Source: an uncultured Alteromonadaceae bacterium (lineage in GTDB: Bacteria; Pseudomonadota; Gammaproteobacteria; Enterobacterales; Alteromonadaceae). Taken from it: a stretch of DNA of 36,783 bases. The notes beneath the pieces are model-generated. The model worked only from the letters and a program-made list of their open reading frames with translations, was not told the origin of the DNA and did no database searches. The position numbers and the translations under genes are program-made. Location of the stretch: positions 1-36,783 of the forward strand of contig CATMRP010000029.1 in NCBI GenBank assembly GCA_950073835.1. Direction: 5' to 3'. Shown in pieces: positions 9,428 to 18,067 of this stretch (position 1 is the stretch's first letter; each line of letters begins with the position of its first letter).

Positions 9428-10369
9428 TTAACTGTCTACTTTTACCGCATGGCCAAGGGTGTCAGACAGGATGCGCCGGATCTCATTGCCAAGCTCGCGG
9501 AAAAACACCCGTCCCGGTGCGGTATTCCGCCATACCAGATTATGCTGACGCTCAATTGGCGTATCTTTTAATTCACACACGTGCAATTCGTCTGGCTGAT
9601 GCAGTTCGGAGTGAACATAAAGGCCCGGCAGAAATGCCACGCCCATGCCCATGACCACCATTTGCCGGAGTGTATCCAGACTCGTGCCCTCATAATCCCG
9701 GGTCACCTGGGCGCCGATTTTCATGCAGATTTCATGAACCTGATGGTGAAAATGATGGGCTTCTTCAAGCGTTAACACTGTTTCACCATGGATTTGCTCC
9801 GGCTCAATATAACGAAGGCCGGATAACGCGTGGTCGCTGGGGACAACAAACTTTAGCGGCTCAACAAACAGCTTGCTGGCCACCAACTGCGAAGACTCCT
9901 GAGAACCCGGCGAGATAATGATATCAAAATGCCCATCGAACAGGCCCTGCACCAGTTGCGTAGGCGCGGCTTCACGTACATAGAACTTGAGCTTGGCGTA
10001 CCTTTTATGGAGTTGCGGCAAAATAAACGGTAACAAATAAGGCCCCAGCGTTGGCGGTACGCCAAGCCGATAGGTGGTTTGGTTACCACCAGCAATATCC
10101 CGGGCTTTTTCTTCAAAGCGAATGGACGATTGCAGCACATCTTCTGCCAGCGGTAACAAAGCGCGCCCCTCAGGCGATAACAGTGTGCCACTACGGGAAC
10201 GTTCAAACAGTGATATGCCGAGGCTTTTCTCCAGCACATTAATTTGGGAGGTCAGGGTTGGCTGACTTATGCCCAATACCTGCGCAGCACGGCGGTAACT
10301 TAATTCCCGCGCCAGTGCCACAAAATAGCGAAACTGCGTGTAGGTAACTGACTTGGTTGAGGTGACCAT
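9428..10369 (-). CDS. LysR-family regulator, OxyR-like, lacking the peroxidatic cysteine position
   Basis: A 313-residue LysR regulator: winged helix-turn-helix in about residues 8-66 (RRAAQVLGISQPTLTSQINV), then a two-lobe effector domain. The effector domain resembles OxyR: GPYLLPFILPQLHKRY, DGHFDIII, and GTSLDTLRQMVVMGMGVAFLPG. In OxyR the redox pair is C199 and C208. Here the aligned stretch is AHHFHHQVHEIC, so C208 corresponds to Cys215 but C199 is replaced by His206. Classical disulfide peroxide sensing is therefore unlikely. The gene is divergent from the first carbonic anhydrase gene, and a candidate operator begins 31 nt before its start. It probably controls both carbonic anhydrase-SulP units and itself; the signal is unknown. 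Confidence 0.85.
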   Translation of the reverse strand: MVTSTKSVTYTQFRYFVALARELSYRRAAQVLGISQPTLTSQINVLEKSLGISLFERSRSGTLLSPEGRALLPLAEDVLQSSIRFEEKARDIAGGNQTTYRLGVPPTLGPYLLPFILPQLHKRYAKLKFYVREAAPTQLVQGLFDGHFDIIISPGSQESSQLVASKLFVEPLKFVVPSDHALSGLRYIEPEQIHGETVLTLEEAHHFHHQVHEICMKIGAQVTRDYEGTSLDTLRQMVVMGMGVAFLPGLYVHSELHQPDELHVCELKDTPIERQHNLVWRNTAPGRVFFRELGNEIRRILSDTLGHAVKVDS

Positions 10370-10400
10370 AAACTGAAGTCCAAATAAACAATGCTGACAT

Positions 10401-10457
10401 ATAGCCTTAAGCTATCACGAAGTAAACTATTTTTCTATTAACCTATCAGGTAACAAT
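10401..10457 (+). promoter_or_regulatory. conserved operator block upstream of the first carbonic anhydrase
   Basis: Begins with ATAG-CCTTAAG-CTAT, the ATAG-N7-CTAT unit known for OxyR binding, then CACGA and three further CTAT elements spaced 8 nt apart, ending in TAACAAT. The same 57-nt arrangement, ungapped, recurs at 12841-12897 before the second carbonic anhydrase. It lies 106 nt before the gene start and 31 nt from the divergent OxyR-like LysR gene. A TATAAT at 10472-10477 may be the -10; no good -35 precedes it, consistent with activator dependence. Confidence 0.65.
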
Positions 10458-10506
10458 GATTTGGTATTTTATATAATTTTCTATTTTCATATTTAGGAGC
10501 GACTAA

Positions 10507-11166
10507 ATGGACCACGTTATCTCTGGTGTTGCCAAATTCCAACAAGAAGTTTTTCCAGAAAAAAAGGCCGCGTTTAAAAAACTCGCCACTGGTCAAAATC
10601 CTGAAGTGCTTTTCATTACCTGTTCTGATTCACGTATTGACCCTAACCTGGTCACACAAACAGAGCCCGGCGACCTGTTTATCTGCCGTAATGCCGGTAA
10701 CGTGGTTCCGCCACACAGTAATCAAACCGGTGGTATGACTGCCTCTATCGAGTTTGCCGTAGCAGCATTAGGTGTTACCCACATTGTTGTATGTGGTCAC
10801 TCTGACTGTGGCGCAATGAAAGGTGCCATTGCCCCGGAAGCACTTACCTCGCTGCCTCATGTAAAAGAATGGCTGGGCCACTGCCGCGTTGCTACCGACG
10901 TAGTGAAAGAACGTTGTGGCTGTGACTCACTGAATAAAGATGATCACTTACAGCTGGTAACTGAAGAAAACGTGGTGCAGCAACTGCAGCATCTGCGTAC
11001 TCATCCTGCGGTTGCGGCAAAAATCGCTACCGGTCAGGTAAAACTGCACGGCTGGTTCTACAACATCGAAACTGCTGAAGTACTTAATTACGATGAGAAA
11101 GCCGGTAAATTCGTGCCAATGGAATCTGCTTTTGCCGCCGAGGAGCAACTGGTAGCAAATAAATAA
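10507..11166 (+). CDS. beta-carbonic anhydrase (first copy)
   Basis: A 219-residue beta-class carbonic anhydrase that interconverts CO2 and bicarbonate. Zinc ligands are Cys39, His98 and Cys101, with the Asp41-Arg43 dyad in CSDSR; the second signature is HIVVCGHSDCGAMKG. No signal peptide, so cytoplasmic. GGAG lies 7 nt before the ATG. The SulP gene follows after 14 nt, which fits a transporter and enzyme pair for bicarbonate. About 90% identical by eye over the first 190 residues to the second copy at 12943; only the C-terminal tail diverges. Confidence 0.96.
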   Translation: MDHVISGVAKFQQEVFPEKKAAFKKLATGQNPEVLFITCSDSRIDPNLVTQTEPGDLFICRNAGNVVPPHSNQTGGMTASIEFAVAALGVTHIVVCGHSDCGAMKGAIAPEALTSLPHVKEWLGHCRVATDVVKERCGCDSLNKDDHLQLVTEENVVQQLQHLRTHPAVAAKIATGQVKLHGWFYNIETAEVLNYDEKAGKFVPMESAFAAEEQLVANK

Positions 11167-11180
11167 CAGGGATCTTGTAA

Positions 11181-12713
11181 ATGAAATTGGACCTATCTTT
11201 CAGTGAAATAAAGAACGATTTACCCGCGAGTATCGTGGTGTTCTTCGTTGCCCTGCCGTTATGTCTGGGTATTGCGCTCGCCTCTGGTGCGCCGCTGTTC
11301 TCCGGTATTATTGCAGGCATCGTCGGCGGTATCGTTGTCGGTCTTTTCAGTGGTTCGCGCCTCGGCGTAAGTGGCCCGGCTGCGGGCCTGGCAGTTATTG
11401 TATTCGACGCGATTGCCACACTGGGCAGCTGGGAGTTATTCCTGGTTGCTGTGGTATTATCCGGTGTAATTCAGCTCATAATGGGCTTTGCCCGGGCTGG
11501 TTTCATTGCGTATTTTATTCCCACTTCAGTGATCACCGGTATGCTAGCCGGTATTGGTTTACTGATCATCCTTAAACAAATCCCTTACCTGTTTGGCTGG
11601 CATGCTGATTTTCTTGGTGAAGAAGCATTTACTCATGCCAATGGCGAGAACACGTTTTCGGCCATCGAACATGCACTCAGCCTGATGTCGCCAGCGGCGA
11701 TACTGATTTCTGGCGTGTCGCTGGTTCTGTTGGTAATTTGGGATAAATTTTTGGTGCCACGTCATAAAATCTTCCAGCTTATTCAGGGCCCTATTGTGGT
11801 AGTACTGTTAGGTATTCTGGCTTCAGTAATGCTACGACAGGCCGGAACTCCGCTGGATCCGAGCATGCTGGTATCATTACCGGTGATTAACAGCTTCAGT
11901 GACTTCACCCAGGAACTGGCGTTCCCGGACTTCTCACAAATATTCAATATGGACGTGCTCACTATCGCTGTCGTTATGGCTGCCGTGGCAAGTATCGAAA
12001 CATTGTTATGTGTAGAAGCCACCGACAAGCTCGATCCGCAAAAAAATGTTACGCCAACCAACCGCGAGCTTAAAGCTCAGGGGATGGGTAATATTATTTC
12101 TGGTCTGGTGGGCGGTCTGCCAATTACTCAGGTGATCGTAAGAAGCTCGGCCAATATTGCGTTTGGCGGTAAAACCAAGCTGTCTGCCATTATGCACGGT
12201 GTCTTCCTGCTGGTTGCAGTGCTGGCAATTTCTTCCGTGCTCAATTTAATCCCACTGGCGTCACTGGCCGCAATTTTAATTGTGGTGGGCTATAAGCTGA
12301 CCAAGCCGGTAATGTTTAAGGTAATGTATCAAAATGGCTGGGAGCAATTTCTGCCGTTTGTCACCACTATTGCCGTGATGATTTTTACCGACCTGTTAAC
12401 GGGTGTATTTGCCGGATTGGGCGTGAGTATCTTCTTTACCCTGAAAAGTAGTTTCCTTAATGCTTATCAGTTTAAAGAAACCATCAATGAAGACCATGGA
12501 GAAACCACTCATCATATTGTACTGGCCGAGGATGTTTCGTTCTTTAATAAGCCAAGCATTCTGAAAAAGCTCAATTCGATCCCGGGTAATTCAAAAGTTG
12601 TACTGGATTTCTCTAATACCAAATCCATTGCATTTGATGTGAAGGAAATGATTAAGGATTACATCGACCAGGCACAAACGAAAAACATTCGGGTCGAAAC
12701 CATCAAGTTTTAA
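11181..12713 (+). CDS. SulP family anion transporter (probable bicarbonate)
   Basis: A 510-residue SulP/SLC26 transporter: an N-terminal membrane domain of many helices (about 1-420) with the SulP stretch SRLGVSGPAAGLAVIVFDAI, then a short cytoplasmic STAS domain (about 430-510; KVVLDFSNTKSIAFD). SulP proteins carry bicarbonate, sulfate or dicarboxylates. Its close pairing with a carbonic anhydrase suggests bicarbonate; this is inferred from context. It is clearly a different branch from the SulP at 13625. A terminator follows 57 nt after the stop. Confidence 0.9.
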   Translation: MKLDLSFSEIKNDLPASIVVFFVALPLCLGIALASGAPLFSGIIAGIVGGIVVGLFSGSRLGVSGPAAGLAVIVFDAIATLGSWELFLVAVVLSGVIQLIMGFARAGFIAYFIPTSVITGMLAGIGLLIILKQIPYLFGWHADFLGEEAFTHANGENTFSAIEHALSLMSPAAILISGVSLVLLVIWDKFLVPRHKIFQLIQGPIVVVLLGILASVMLRQAGTPLDPSMLVSLPVINSFSDFTQELAFPDFSQIFNMDVLTIAVVMAAVASIETLLCVEATDKLDPQKNVTPTNRELKAQGMGNIISGLVGGLPITQVIVRSSANIAFGGKTKLSAIMHGVFLLVAVLAISSVLNLIPLASLAAILIVVGYKLTKPVMFKVMYQNGWEQFLPFVTTIAVMIFTDLLTGVFAGLGVSIFFTLKSSFLNAYQFKETINEDHGETTHHIVLAEDVSFFNKPSILKKLNSIPGNSKVVLDFSNTKSIAFDVKEMIKDYIDQAQTKNIRVETIKF

Positions 12714-12770
12714 CTCCACGCCAAAAACCCGGTATCCCAACCTACCCGGTTTTAAGCGCGTCGTTAACGT

Positions 12771-12797
12771 AAAAGGCAGCCATTTGGCTGCCTTTTT
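12771..12797 (+). terminator. terminator after the first SulP gene
   Basis: An 11-bp stem AAAAGGCAGCC / GGCTGCCTTTT around a 4-nt loop ATTT, with the T-run as part of the right arm and just beyond. Separates the first cassette from the operator block of the second. Confidence 0.9.
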
Positions 12798-12840
12798 GTT
12801 ATATCTGTCCCACCCTAGTTGAAGAAAATGCGCCACTCTT

Positions 12841-12897
12841 ATAGCTTTTAACTATCACGAGGTGCGCTATTTTTCTATGAGACTATAATATAACAAT
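12841..12897 (+). promoter_or_regulatory. conserved operator block upstream of the second carbonic anhydrase
   Basis: Starts with ATAG-CTTTTAA-CTAT and then repeats the CACGA, CTATTTTTCTAT and CTAT spacing of the block at 10401-10457, ending in TAACAAT. The most conserved run is CTATTTTTCTAT. It is 102 nt before the second carbonic anhydrase start. Positions that differ lie mostly in the spacers, as expected for a protein-binding site kept after duplication. TATAAT at 12884-12889 is inside the block and may be the -10. Confidence 0.65.
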
Positions 12898-12942
12898 ATT
12901 TTAACAATCATAAATCTTACAAACGACGAGGAGTAAGTTGGT

Positions 12943-13599
12943 ATGGATCATGTCATTTCTGGCGTAGCAAAGTTTCAAAATGAAGTGTTCCCGGAAAAAA
13001 AAGCCGCGTTTAAGAAGCTCGCTAACGGCCAAAATCCGGAAGTATTGTTTATTACCTGTTCTGATTCACGTATCGATCCTAACCTGGTAACTCAAACCCA
13101 ACCAGGTGATTTATTTATCTGCCGTAATGCCGGCAACGTTATCCCCCCGCACAGCAACGAAACCGGCGGTATGACTGCCTCGGTTGAGTTTGCCGTAGCC
13201 GCCCTCGGCACCACGCATATTGTAATTTGCGGTCACTCTGACTGTGGCGCTATGAAAGGAGCAATTAACCCGGAAGCGTTATCCGCTCTACCCCATGTGA
13301 AAGAATGGCTGGGTCACTGCCGGGTAGCGACTGAAGTGGTAAAAGAGAAATGCGGTTGTGATGAACTGAACGCAGAAGATCATTTACAGTTAGTCACCGA
13401 AGAAAATGTGGTACAACAGTTACAACACATCAAAACTCATCCGGCGGTAGCAGCAAAGTTAGCCACCGGACAGGTAAAACTGCATGGCTGGTTTTACAAC
13501 ATTGAAACTGCAGAAGTCACCTGTTATCAGGAAGAAACCGGTAAGTTCGGCCCCATGGACGAAAAATATGCCGCCGAGTTGGTTTCTAAACCTAAGTAA
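12943..13599 (+). CDS. beta-carbonic anhydrase (second copy)
   Basis: A 218-residue paralogue of the enzyme at 10507, with the same zinc ligands Cys39, His98 and Cys101 and the Asp41-Arg43 dyad. Substitutions are mostly conservative (I/V, D/E, R/K), so both are probably active. GAGGAG lies upstream of the ATG. The BicA-like SulP gene starts 25 nt after the stop. The shared promoter block indicates that the upstream region was duplicated along with the gene. Confidence 0.96.
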   Translation: MDHVISGVAKFQNEVFPEKKAAFKKLANGQNPEVLFITCSDSRIDPNLVTQTQPGDLFICRNAGNVIPPHSNETGGMTASVEFAVAALGTTHIVICGHSDCGAMKGAINPEALSALPHVKEWLGHCRVATEVVKEKCGCDELNAEDHLQLVTEENVVQQLQHIKTHPAVAAKLATGQVKLHGWFYNIETAEVTCYQEETGKFGPMDEKYAAELVSKPK

Positions 13600-13624
13600 A
13601 CCTAACCATTGTTAAGGAAAAGTC

Positions 13625-15268
13625 ATGAAGAACTTATTTGCTAATGTTCGTGGCGATATTACCGGCGGTATAACCGCCGGCGTTGTTGCACTGCCGCTGG
13701 CACTGGCACTGGGCGTTGCGTCTGGTGTTGGTCCGATGGCAGGTATGTATGGCGCCATTGCGGTGGGCTTTTTTGCAGCACTGTTTGGTGGTACGCCTTC
13801 ACAAATTTCGGGGCCAACAGGCCCTATGGTGGTTGTTTTAGCTGGTTTGTTTGCCAGCTTATCGGGCAATATTGAATTAATTTTTACCGCCGTTCTTCTG
13901 GCCGGTTTGCTCCAGATAGTGTTTGGCTTTTTGGGTATTGGTAATTACATTCGATTAGTGCCCTACCCGGTAATCTCTGGTTTTATGTCGGGCATTGGCG
14001 CTATTATAATCATCTTACAAATTGGCCGCCTGCTTGGCCATGAGCCACCGGGCGGTACAATCGGCGCGCTCAGCTATCTTCCTACTGCACTGGCAGATAT
14101 CAATTTTTCCACTCTGGCACTGGGGCTTGGAACCCTTGTAATCGCCTACAAATGGCCGCCCAGCCTGGGTAAATACGTACCGGGCGCACTCGCTGCGCTG
14201 ATCATTGGTACCATCGTAAGTTTGTTTATCTCCGTACCAATCCTGGGCGATATTCCAACCGGGTTACCTAGCCTGCACCTGCCGGTATTTGAAACATCCA
14301 CACTCTGGTTGGTCATTGAAGCGGCATTTATTCTGGCCATTTTAGGGGCAATCGACAGTCTGTTAACGTCACTGGTTGCCGACAACATGACACGTACCCG
14401 TCATGACAGCAGTAAAGAGCTGATTGGTCAGGGGATTGGTAACACAGTAGCAGGTTTAATTGGCGGTATCGCCGGTGCCGGCGCCACCATGCGTACGGTA
14501 GTGAACATCCGTAGCGGTGGTAAAGAGCGTTTATCAGGTATGGTACATGCAATGGTACTGCTTGCTGTGGTACTGGGCCTAAGCCCTCTGGCGAGTGCCA
14601 TTCCACACGCGGTATTGGCCGGTATACTGGTTAAAGTAGGTCTGGACATTATTGACTGGAGCTACATGAAACGCGCTCACACCGGGCCGCGCTGGGACTT
14701 CGCACTGATGCTGCTGGTACTGGGTCTGACCGTCTTTGTCGACCTGATCACAGCCGTAGGCGTTGGTGTAGTATTAGCTGCACTGGCTTACGTTCGTCAG
14801 ATTGCCCAGCTGCAAATTGAAGAACTGAAGAAAATCCCCGATACGCTCAACGACCCCAAAGAAAACGCCCTGCTTGAGAAAGCCAAAGGCAAGGTCAGTA
14901 TCTTTAGTTTTGGCGGCCCGTTAAGTTTTGGTGCGGCGGCCGATTTGGGTCACCACGTGCGCGAGTGGGTTAAGCCTGGCTCAAGGGTGCTCATACTGGA
15001 CTTCTCCAGGGTGCCCACTATGGATGTATCGGCTTCCATGGCCGTAGAAACGGTAACATCAGATGCCAAGAGCTCAGGCCGACAACTGATGGTATGTGGC
15101 GCTTCCGAAAAAATCAGAGAAGTGCTGGATAATGTGAATGCTTCCTCTGCGGAAATTCTCACCTATCCCACCTTACTTGAAGCGCTGGAGTCGGCAGTGT
15201 CGATTATCGAGGATAGTGAAAAAAAGTCGCTAAAGCATGATGGCAGCTCCACACTGTCTCATGCTTAA
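13625..15268 (+). CDS. BicA-like SulP bicarbonate transporter
   Basis: A 547-residue SulP protein with a membrane domain (about 1-410) and a C-terminal STAS domain (about 425-530; FSFGGPLSFGAA, LILDFSRVPTMDV). The membrane part closely resembles cyanobacterial BicA, a sodium-dependent bicarbonate importer: RGDITGGITAGVVALPLALA, FGGTPSQISGPTGPM, VADNMTRTRHDSSKELIGQG and GIAGAGATMRTVVNIRSGG. It follows a carbonic anhydrase gene with AGGAA before the ATG. Bicarbonate uptake is the best guess; sulfate cannot be excluded. A strong terminator ends the unit. Confidence 0.9.
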   Translation: MKNLFANVRGDITGGITAGVVALPLALALGVASGVGPMAGMYGAIAVGFFAALFGGTPSQISGPTGPMVVVLAGLFASLSGNIELIFTAVLLAGLLQIVFGFLGIGNYIRLVPYPVISGFMSGIGAIIIILQIGRLLGHEPPGGTIGALSYLPTALADINFSTLALGLGTLVIAYKWPPSLGKYVPGALAALIIGTIVSLFISVPILGDIPTGLPSLHLPVFETSTLWLVIEAAFILAILGAIDSLLTSLVADNMTRTRHDSSKELIGQGIGNTVAGLIGGIAGAGATMRTVVNIRSGGKERLSGMVHAMVLLAVVLGLSPLASAIPHAVLAGILVKVGLDIIDWSYMKRAHTGPRWDFALMLLVLGLTVFVDLITAVGVGVVLAALAYVRQIAQLQIEELKKIPDTLNDPKENALLEKAKGKVSIFSFGGPLSFGAAADLGHHVREWVKPGSRVLILDFSRVPTMDVSASMAVETVTSDAKSSGRQLMVCGASEKIREVLDNVNASSAEILTYPTLLEALESAVSIIEDSEKKSLKHDGSSTLSHA

Positions 15269-15285
15269 CATTTAAATAATCATGC

Positions 15286-15313
15286 AAAGAGCGCCAACTG
15301 GCGCTCTTTTTTT
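15286..15313 (+). terminator. terminator after the BicA-like gene
   Basis: A 10-bp stem AAAGAGCGCC / GGCGCTCTTT with loop AACT, followed by a run of T. Closes the inorganic-carbon block. Confidence 0.92.
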
Positions 15314-15393
15314 ATGCCTCGAAAAACAGATACCCCTTTGTGAAATTGTTCGCTACACTAATTATGAAATATACCTAATAGCTGGACTTTGAA

Positions 15394-16215
15394 GTGGCTG
15401 ATAATAATGGTGTTTTAGCGCGAATTCGTGACAAGTATACCGACTTGTCGCCCTCGGCGCGGGCTATCGCCAATTACCTGCAACAGTTTCCGCTGACCAT
15501 CATCAGCGATTCTACCGCCGAAATTGCGGCTAAAACCAATACCTCCAAAGCCACCGTTAGCCGGCTGTTTCGTCAACTGGGCTACGCTTCCCACCAGGAT
15601 GCCAAACAGGATGTAGTGCTGCAGCGTGACGCCGGTATTCCGGTTAAACAAACCCTCACCCAGCACGATTACGTTGCTGCCGAACTTGGCAACCTGCAGC
15701 GTACCCTGGAGTCGATTCCGGGCGAAGAAATTAACCAAATCGCCGCCATTCTGGCCAAGGCGCCGCGGATCACGCTCATCGGCTATCGCAACAGTTATCC
15801 GGTAGCCCTGCACTGCCGCCAGCAACTCAAGCAAATCCGGCCAAATGTACGGCTATTACCTCAGCCAGGGCAAAGCCTGAGTGAAGATTTAATGGATCTG
15901 GCCGACGACGAAGTTATTGTGGTATTTGGCTTTCGCCGCCGCCCACGTATCTTTGCCCGTATGATTGATGCGCTGCCGCCACAACGCACCATTTTACTTA
16001 CCGATCCCACCGGTCAGGTTTATCAGGATCGCGTCGGTCATACCCTGGTGTGTCAGCTTGGCAATCAGTTCGCCTTCGATAGTTATGCCGCGCCGATGAG
16101 CCTGGTATCAGTAATCTGTAACCAGGCCTACACATTGCTTGGAGAAGAAGGCGACCACCGGGTGTCCACCATCAGTCAGCTCTATGCTCAGATGGGTGAG
16201 CTTGATCCGGAATAA
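15394..16215 (+). CDS. RpiR/MurR-family transcriptional regulator (HTH plus SIS domain)
   Basis: A 273-residue regulator: N-terminal RpiR helix-turn-helix (about 15-75; AAKTNTSKATVSRLFRQLGY) and a C-terminal sugar-isomerase (SIS) fold for ligand binding (about 120-255; RITLIGYRNSYPVALHCRQQ). It starts with GTG at 15394 with only a weak ribosome-binding site. In Klebsiella the allantoate-degradation genes are repressed by an RpiR-type protein, HpxU. Since the ureide operon begins 3.4 kb downstream, this gene is a reasonable candidate for its regulator, although ABC and MFS genes stand between. That link is inference; a role for the neighbouring exporter is the alternative. Confidence 0.88.
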   Translation: MADNNGVLARIRDKYTDLSPSARAIANYLQQFPLTIISDSTAEIAAKTNTSKATVSRLFRQLGYASHQDAKQDVVLQRDAGIPVKQTLTQHDYVAAELGNLQRTLESIPGEEINQIAAILAKAPRITLIGYRNSYPVALHCRQQLKQIRPNVRLLPQPGQSLSEDLMDLADDEVIVVFGFRRRPRIFARMIDALPPQRTILLTDPTGQVYQDRVGHTLVCQLGNQFAFDSYAAPMSLVSVICNQAYTLLGEEGDHRVSTISQLYAQMGELDPE

Positions 16216-16320
16216 GCTGGCGTAATTCATATTCTGAAACAATCAAAGGCTTGGCGAACCCAGCAGCCAGCGTAAAATACCCGCTACTTACAGGAACTAA
16301 GTGAAAAGGACGCAATACGG

Positions 16321-17277
16321 ATGCTCAGTCAACCCAGTGAAAACGCGTTGGCGCTTAATCAGATCAGCAAAACCTATGCAGGCAAACAGGTATTAAGTCA
16401 GCTTAACCTGGCTGTCCCTTATGGCAGTGTGTATGCGTTTTTAGGTAATAACGGCGAAGGTAAATCCACCACCATCAGAGTGCTCACTGGCCTGGAGGCG
16501 CCGGATGCTGGCAGCGTTACAATCTGCGGTGACAACCTTTATGCTAAACGCCGCTCTTTGCTGTCACGCTCAGCCCGGTTTGTGCCAGACTACCGCCTGT
16601 TACATCGCCTTGGCGGCCTGATTGATGCGCCCAGCCTTTACCCAAACCTTACCGCCGCCGAGTTTTTATCCATTGGCTGTGGTATTAAAGGCCTGCCGGT
16701 CAGTGAGATAGACCGGGTATTAGCGGTGGTCTCCTTAACCGACGCAGCCAAACGGCTTATCGGCCAGTTTTCGTTAGGCATGAAACAGCGGCTCGCCATC
16801 GCCCACACTTTACTGGGTGATCCCAAATTACTGATCCTCGATGAGCCTACCAACGGCCTCGACCCCAGCGGTATTCGCGATATCCGGCAGTTGCTCAGTG
16901 AACTACCGGCCAGCACCGGCACCACGATATTTTTCTCTACGCATAACCTCGATGAAGTGGAAAAAATGGCCACTCGCTTTGCGGTATTGAAAGATGGCCG
17001 CATTCGCTTTGAGTCGGATATCCCAAGCTGGAAAGCCGCGCAACAGTTCAATATGACACTGGAAGTGGGCGACGCTAACGCAGCTCATACGGTACTTTTA
17101 AAACACGGTTTTCAGAGCACAATGACTAATCCCAACACGGTACGGGTCGAGGGGCTGCCCCGTGATGAGCAACCGCGGCTACATGCCCTGTTGGTGAATG
17201 AAGGCATTGAATTATTTCAGTCTTACCAAAGTAAAACCTCGTTAGAGCAATGGTTTACCAATGAACATACCGATTAA
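16321..17277 (+). CDS. ABC transporter ATP-binding protein
   Basis: A 318-residue ATPase subunit. Walker A is GNNGEGKST (42-50), with Glu where most relatives have Ala; the signature is FSLGMKQRLAIA, Walker B is LLILDEPTNGLDP, and the switch His is in FSTHNLDEVE. The C-terminal 90 residues are an extra domain common in drug-type and lantibiotic-immunity-type ABC-2 exporters. It overlaps the permease gene by 17 nt, so the two form one transporter. AAAAGGA lies about 10 nt before the ATG. Substrate unknown. Confidence 0.92.
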   Translation: MLSQPSENALALNQISKTYAGKQVLSQLNLAVPYGSVYAFLGNNGEGKSTTIRVLTGLEAPDAGSVTICGDNLYAKRRSLLSRSARFVPDYRLLHRLGGLIDAPSLYPNLTAAEFLSIGCGIKGLPVSEIDRVLAVVSLTDAAKRLIGQFSLGMKQRLAIAHTLLGDPKLLILDEPTNGLDPSGIRDIRQLLSELPASTGTTIFFSTHNLDEVEKMATRFAVLKDGRIRFESDIPSWKAAQQFNMTLEVGDANAAHTVLLKHGFQSTMTNPNTVRVEGLPRDEQPRLHALLVNEGIELFQSYQSKTSLEQWFTNEHTD

Positions 17278-18028
17278 TCCATTTCCTGGCCTGAGCCGGC
17301 TGCTGGCAGTTGAGTGCCTCAAGCTCAAGCGCACATCAACGCTGTTGATGGTATTTGCCCTGCCTCTTCTGGTGGCGCTGTTTTCCACCGGATTAGCCGT
17401 TAAATCACAAAACCTGGCAGGCTTTGACGCCCAGGCCTGGCAACGTTGGTGGATGGGCGTCATGGCGTTATGGAGCTACTTTATGCTGCCGATGTTTATT
17501 GCGCTCATCACCGGCGCCATTAATGGTAATGAGCACAAAAATCACGGCTGGCGCCTGATGCTGGCACTACCGGTCAACCTCTACTCTCTCTATATTGCCA
17601 AACTACTCCTTGGCGTGCTGTTAACCGCATCAGCCCTGCTGTGGCTATGGTTGAGTGGTTTGCTTGCCACCTTACTGATGACCGCGTTGGGAGCCCCAGG
17701 GGAAACGGAATATGGCATGGTATTACTCAGCGCGATGCCAGCCCTGATGCTGACTTCCCTGCCCGTACTGATCATTCAACATGCGGTGAGCTGGCGATTT
17801 GGTAATATCATTGTACCGCTCTCGGTCGCGGTCATGGCCACCATGGGGATTGTCCAAATAGGCAGTTCAGAATACTGGGTCTGGTATCCGTGGAGCTATA
17901 TGACGATGTCGGTAATGGGCGGCACCGAAGAGCTGCGGCATCATGCAGTTTGGTTATCACTGGCCGTGGCCACGGGGTTATTCTGGTTAAGCACCTTACT
18001 GGCAGCCAGCCACAAACGCGCTGGCTAA
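17261..18028 (+). CDS. ABC-2 type permease subunit
   Basis: A 255-residue membrane protein with about six hydrophobic segments. The stretch NGNEHKNHGWRLMLALPVN between helices is typical of BcrB/lantibiotic-immunity ABC-2 permeases, which pump peptides or lipophilic drugs outward. The ATG at 17261 lies inside the end of the ATPase gene, suggesting translational coupling. No bacteriocin gene was seen nearby, so the cargo cannot be named. Confidence 0.88.
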   Translation: MNIPINPFPGLSRLLAVECLKLKRTSTLLMVFALPLLVALFSTGLAVKSQNLAGFDAQAWQRWWMGVMALWSYFMLPMFIALITGAINGNEHKNHGWRLMLALPVNLYSLYIAKLLLGVLLTASALLWLWLSGLLATLLMTALGAPGETEYGMVLLSAMPALMLTSLPVLIIQHAVSWRFGNIIVPLSVAVMATMGIVQIGSSEYWVWYPWSYMTMSVMGGTEELRHHAVWLSLAVATGLFWLSTLLAASHKRAG

Positions 18029-18067
18029 CAGAAAACCGCTGCCAATTAACCAGGGCTAAAGCTGGTT

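Noticed and set aside
18048-18067. Terminator between ABC permease and MFS genes (AACCAG/CTGGTT)
   Set aside because: Stem of only 6 bp with an 8-nt loop and no T-run on either strand.
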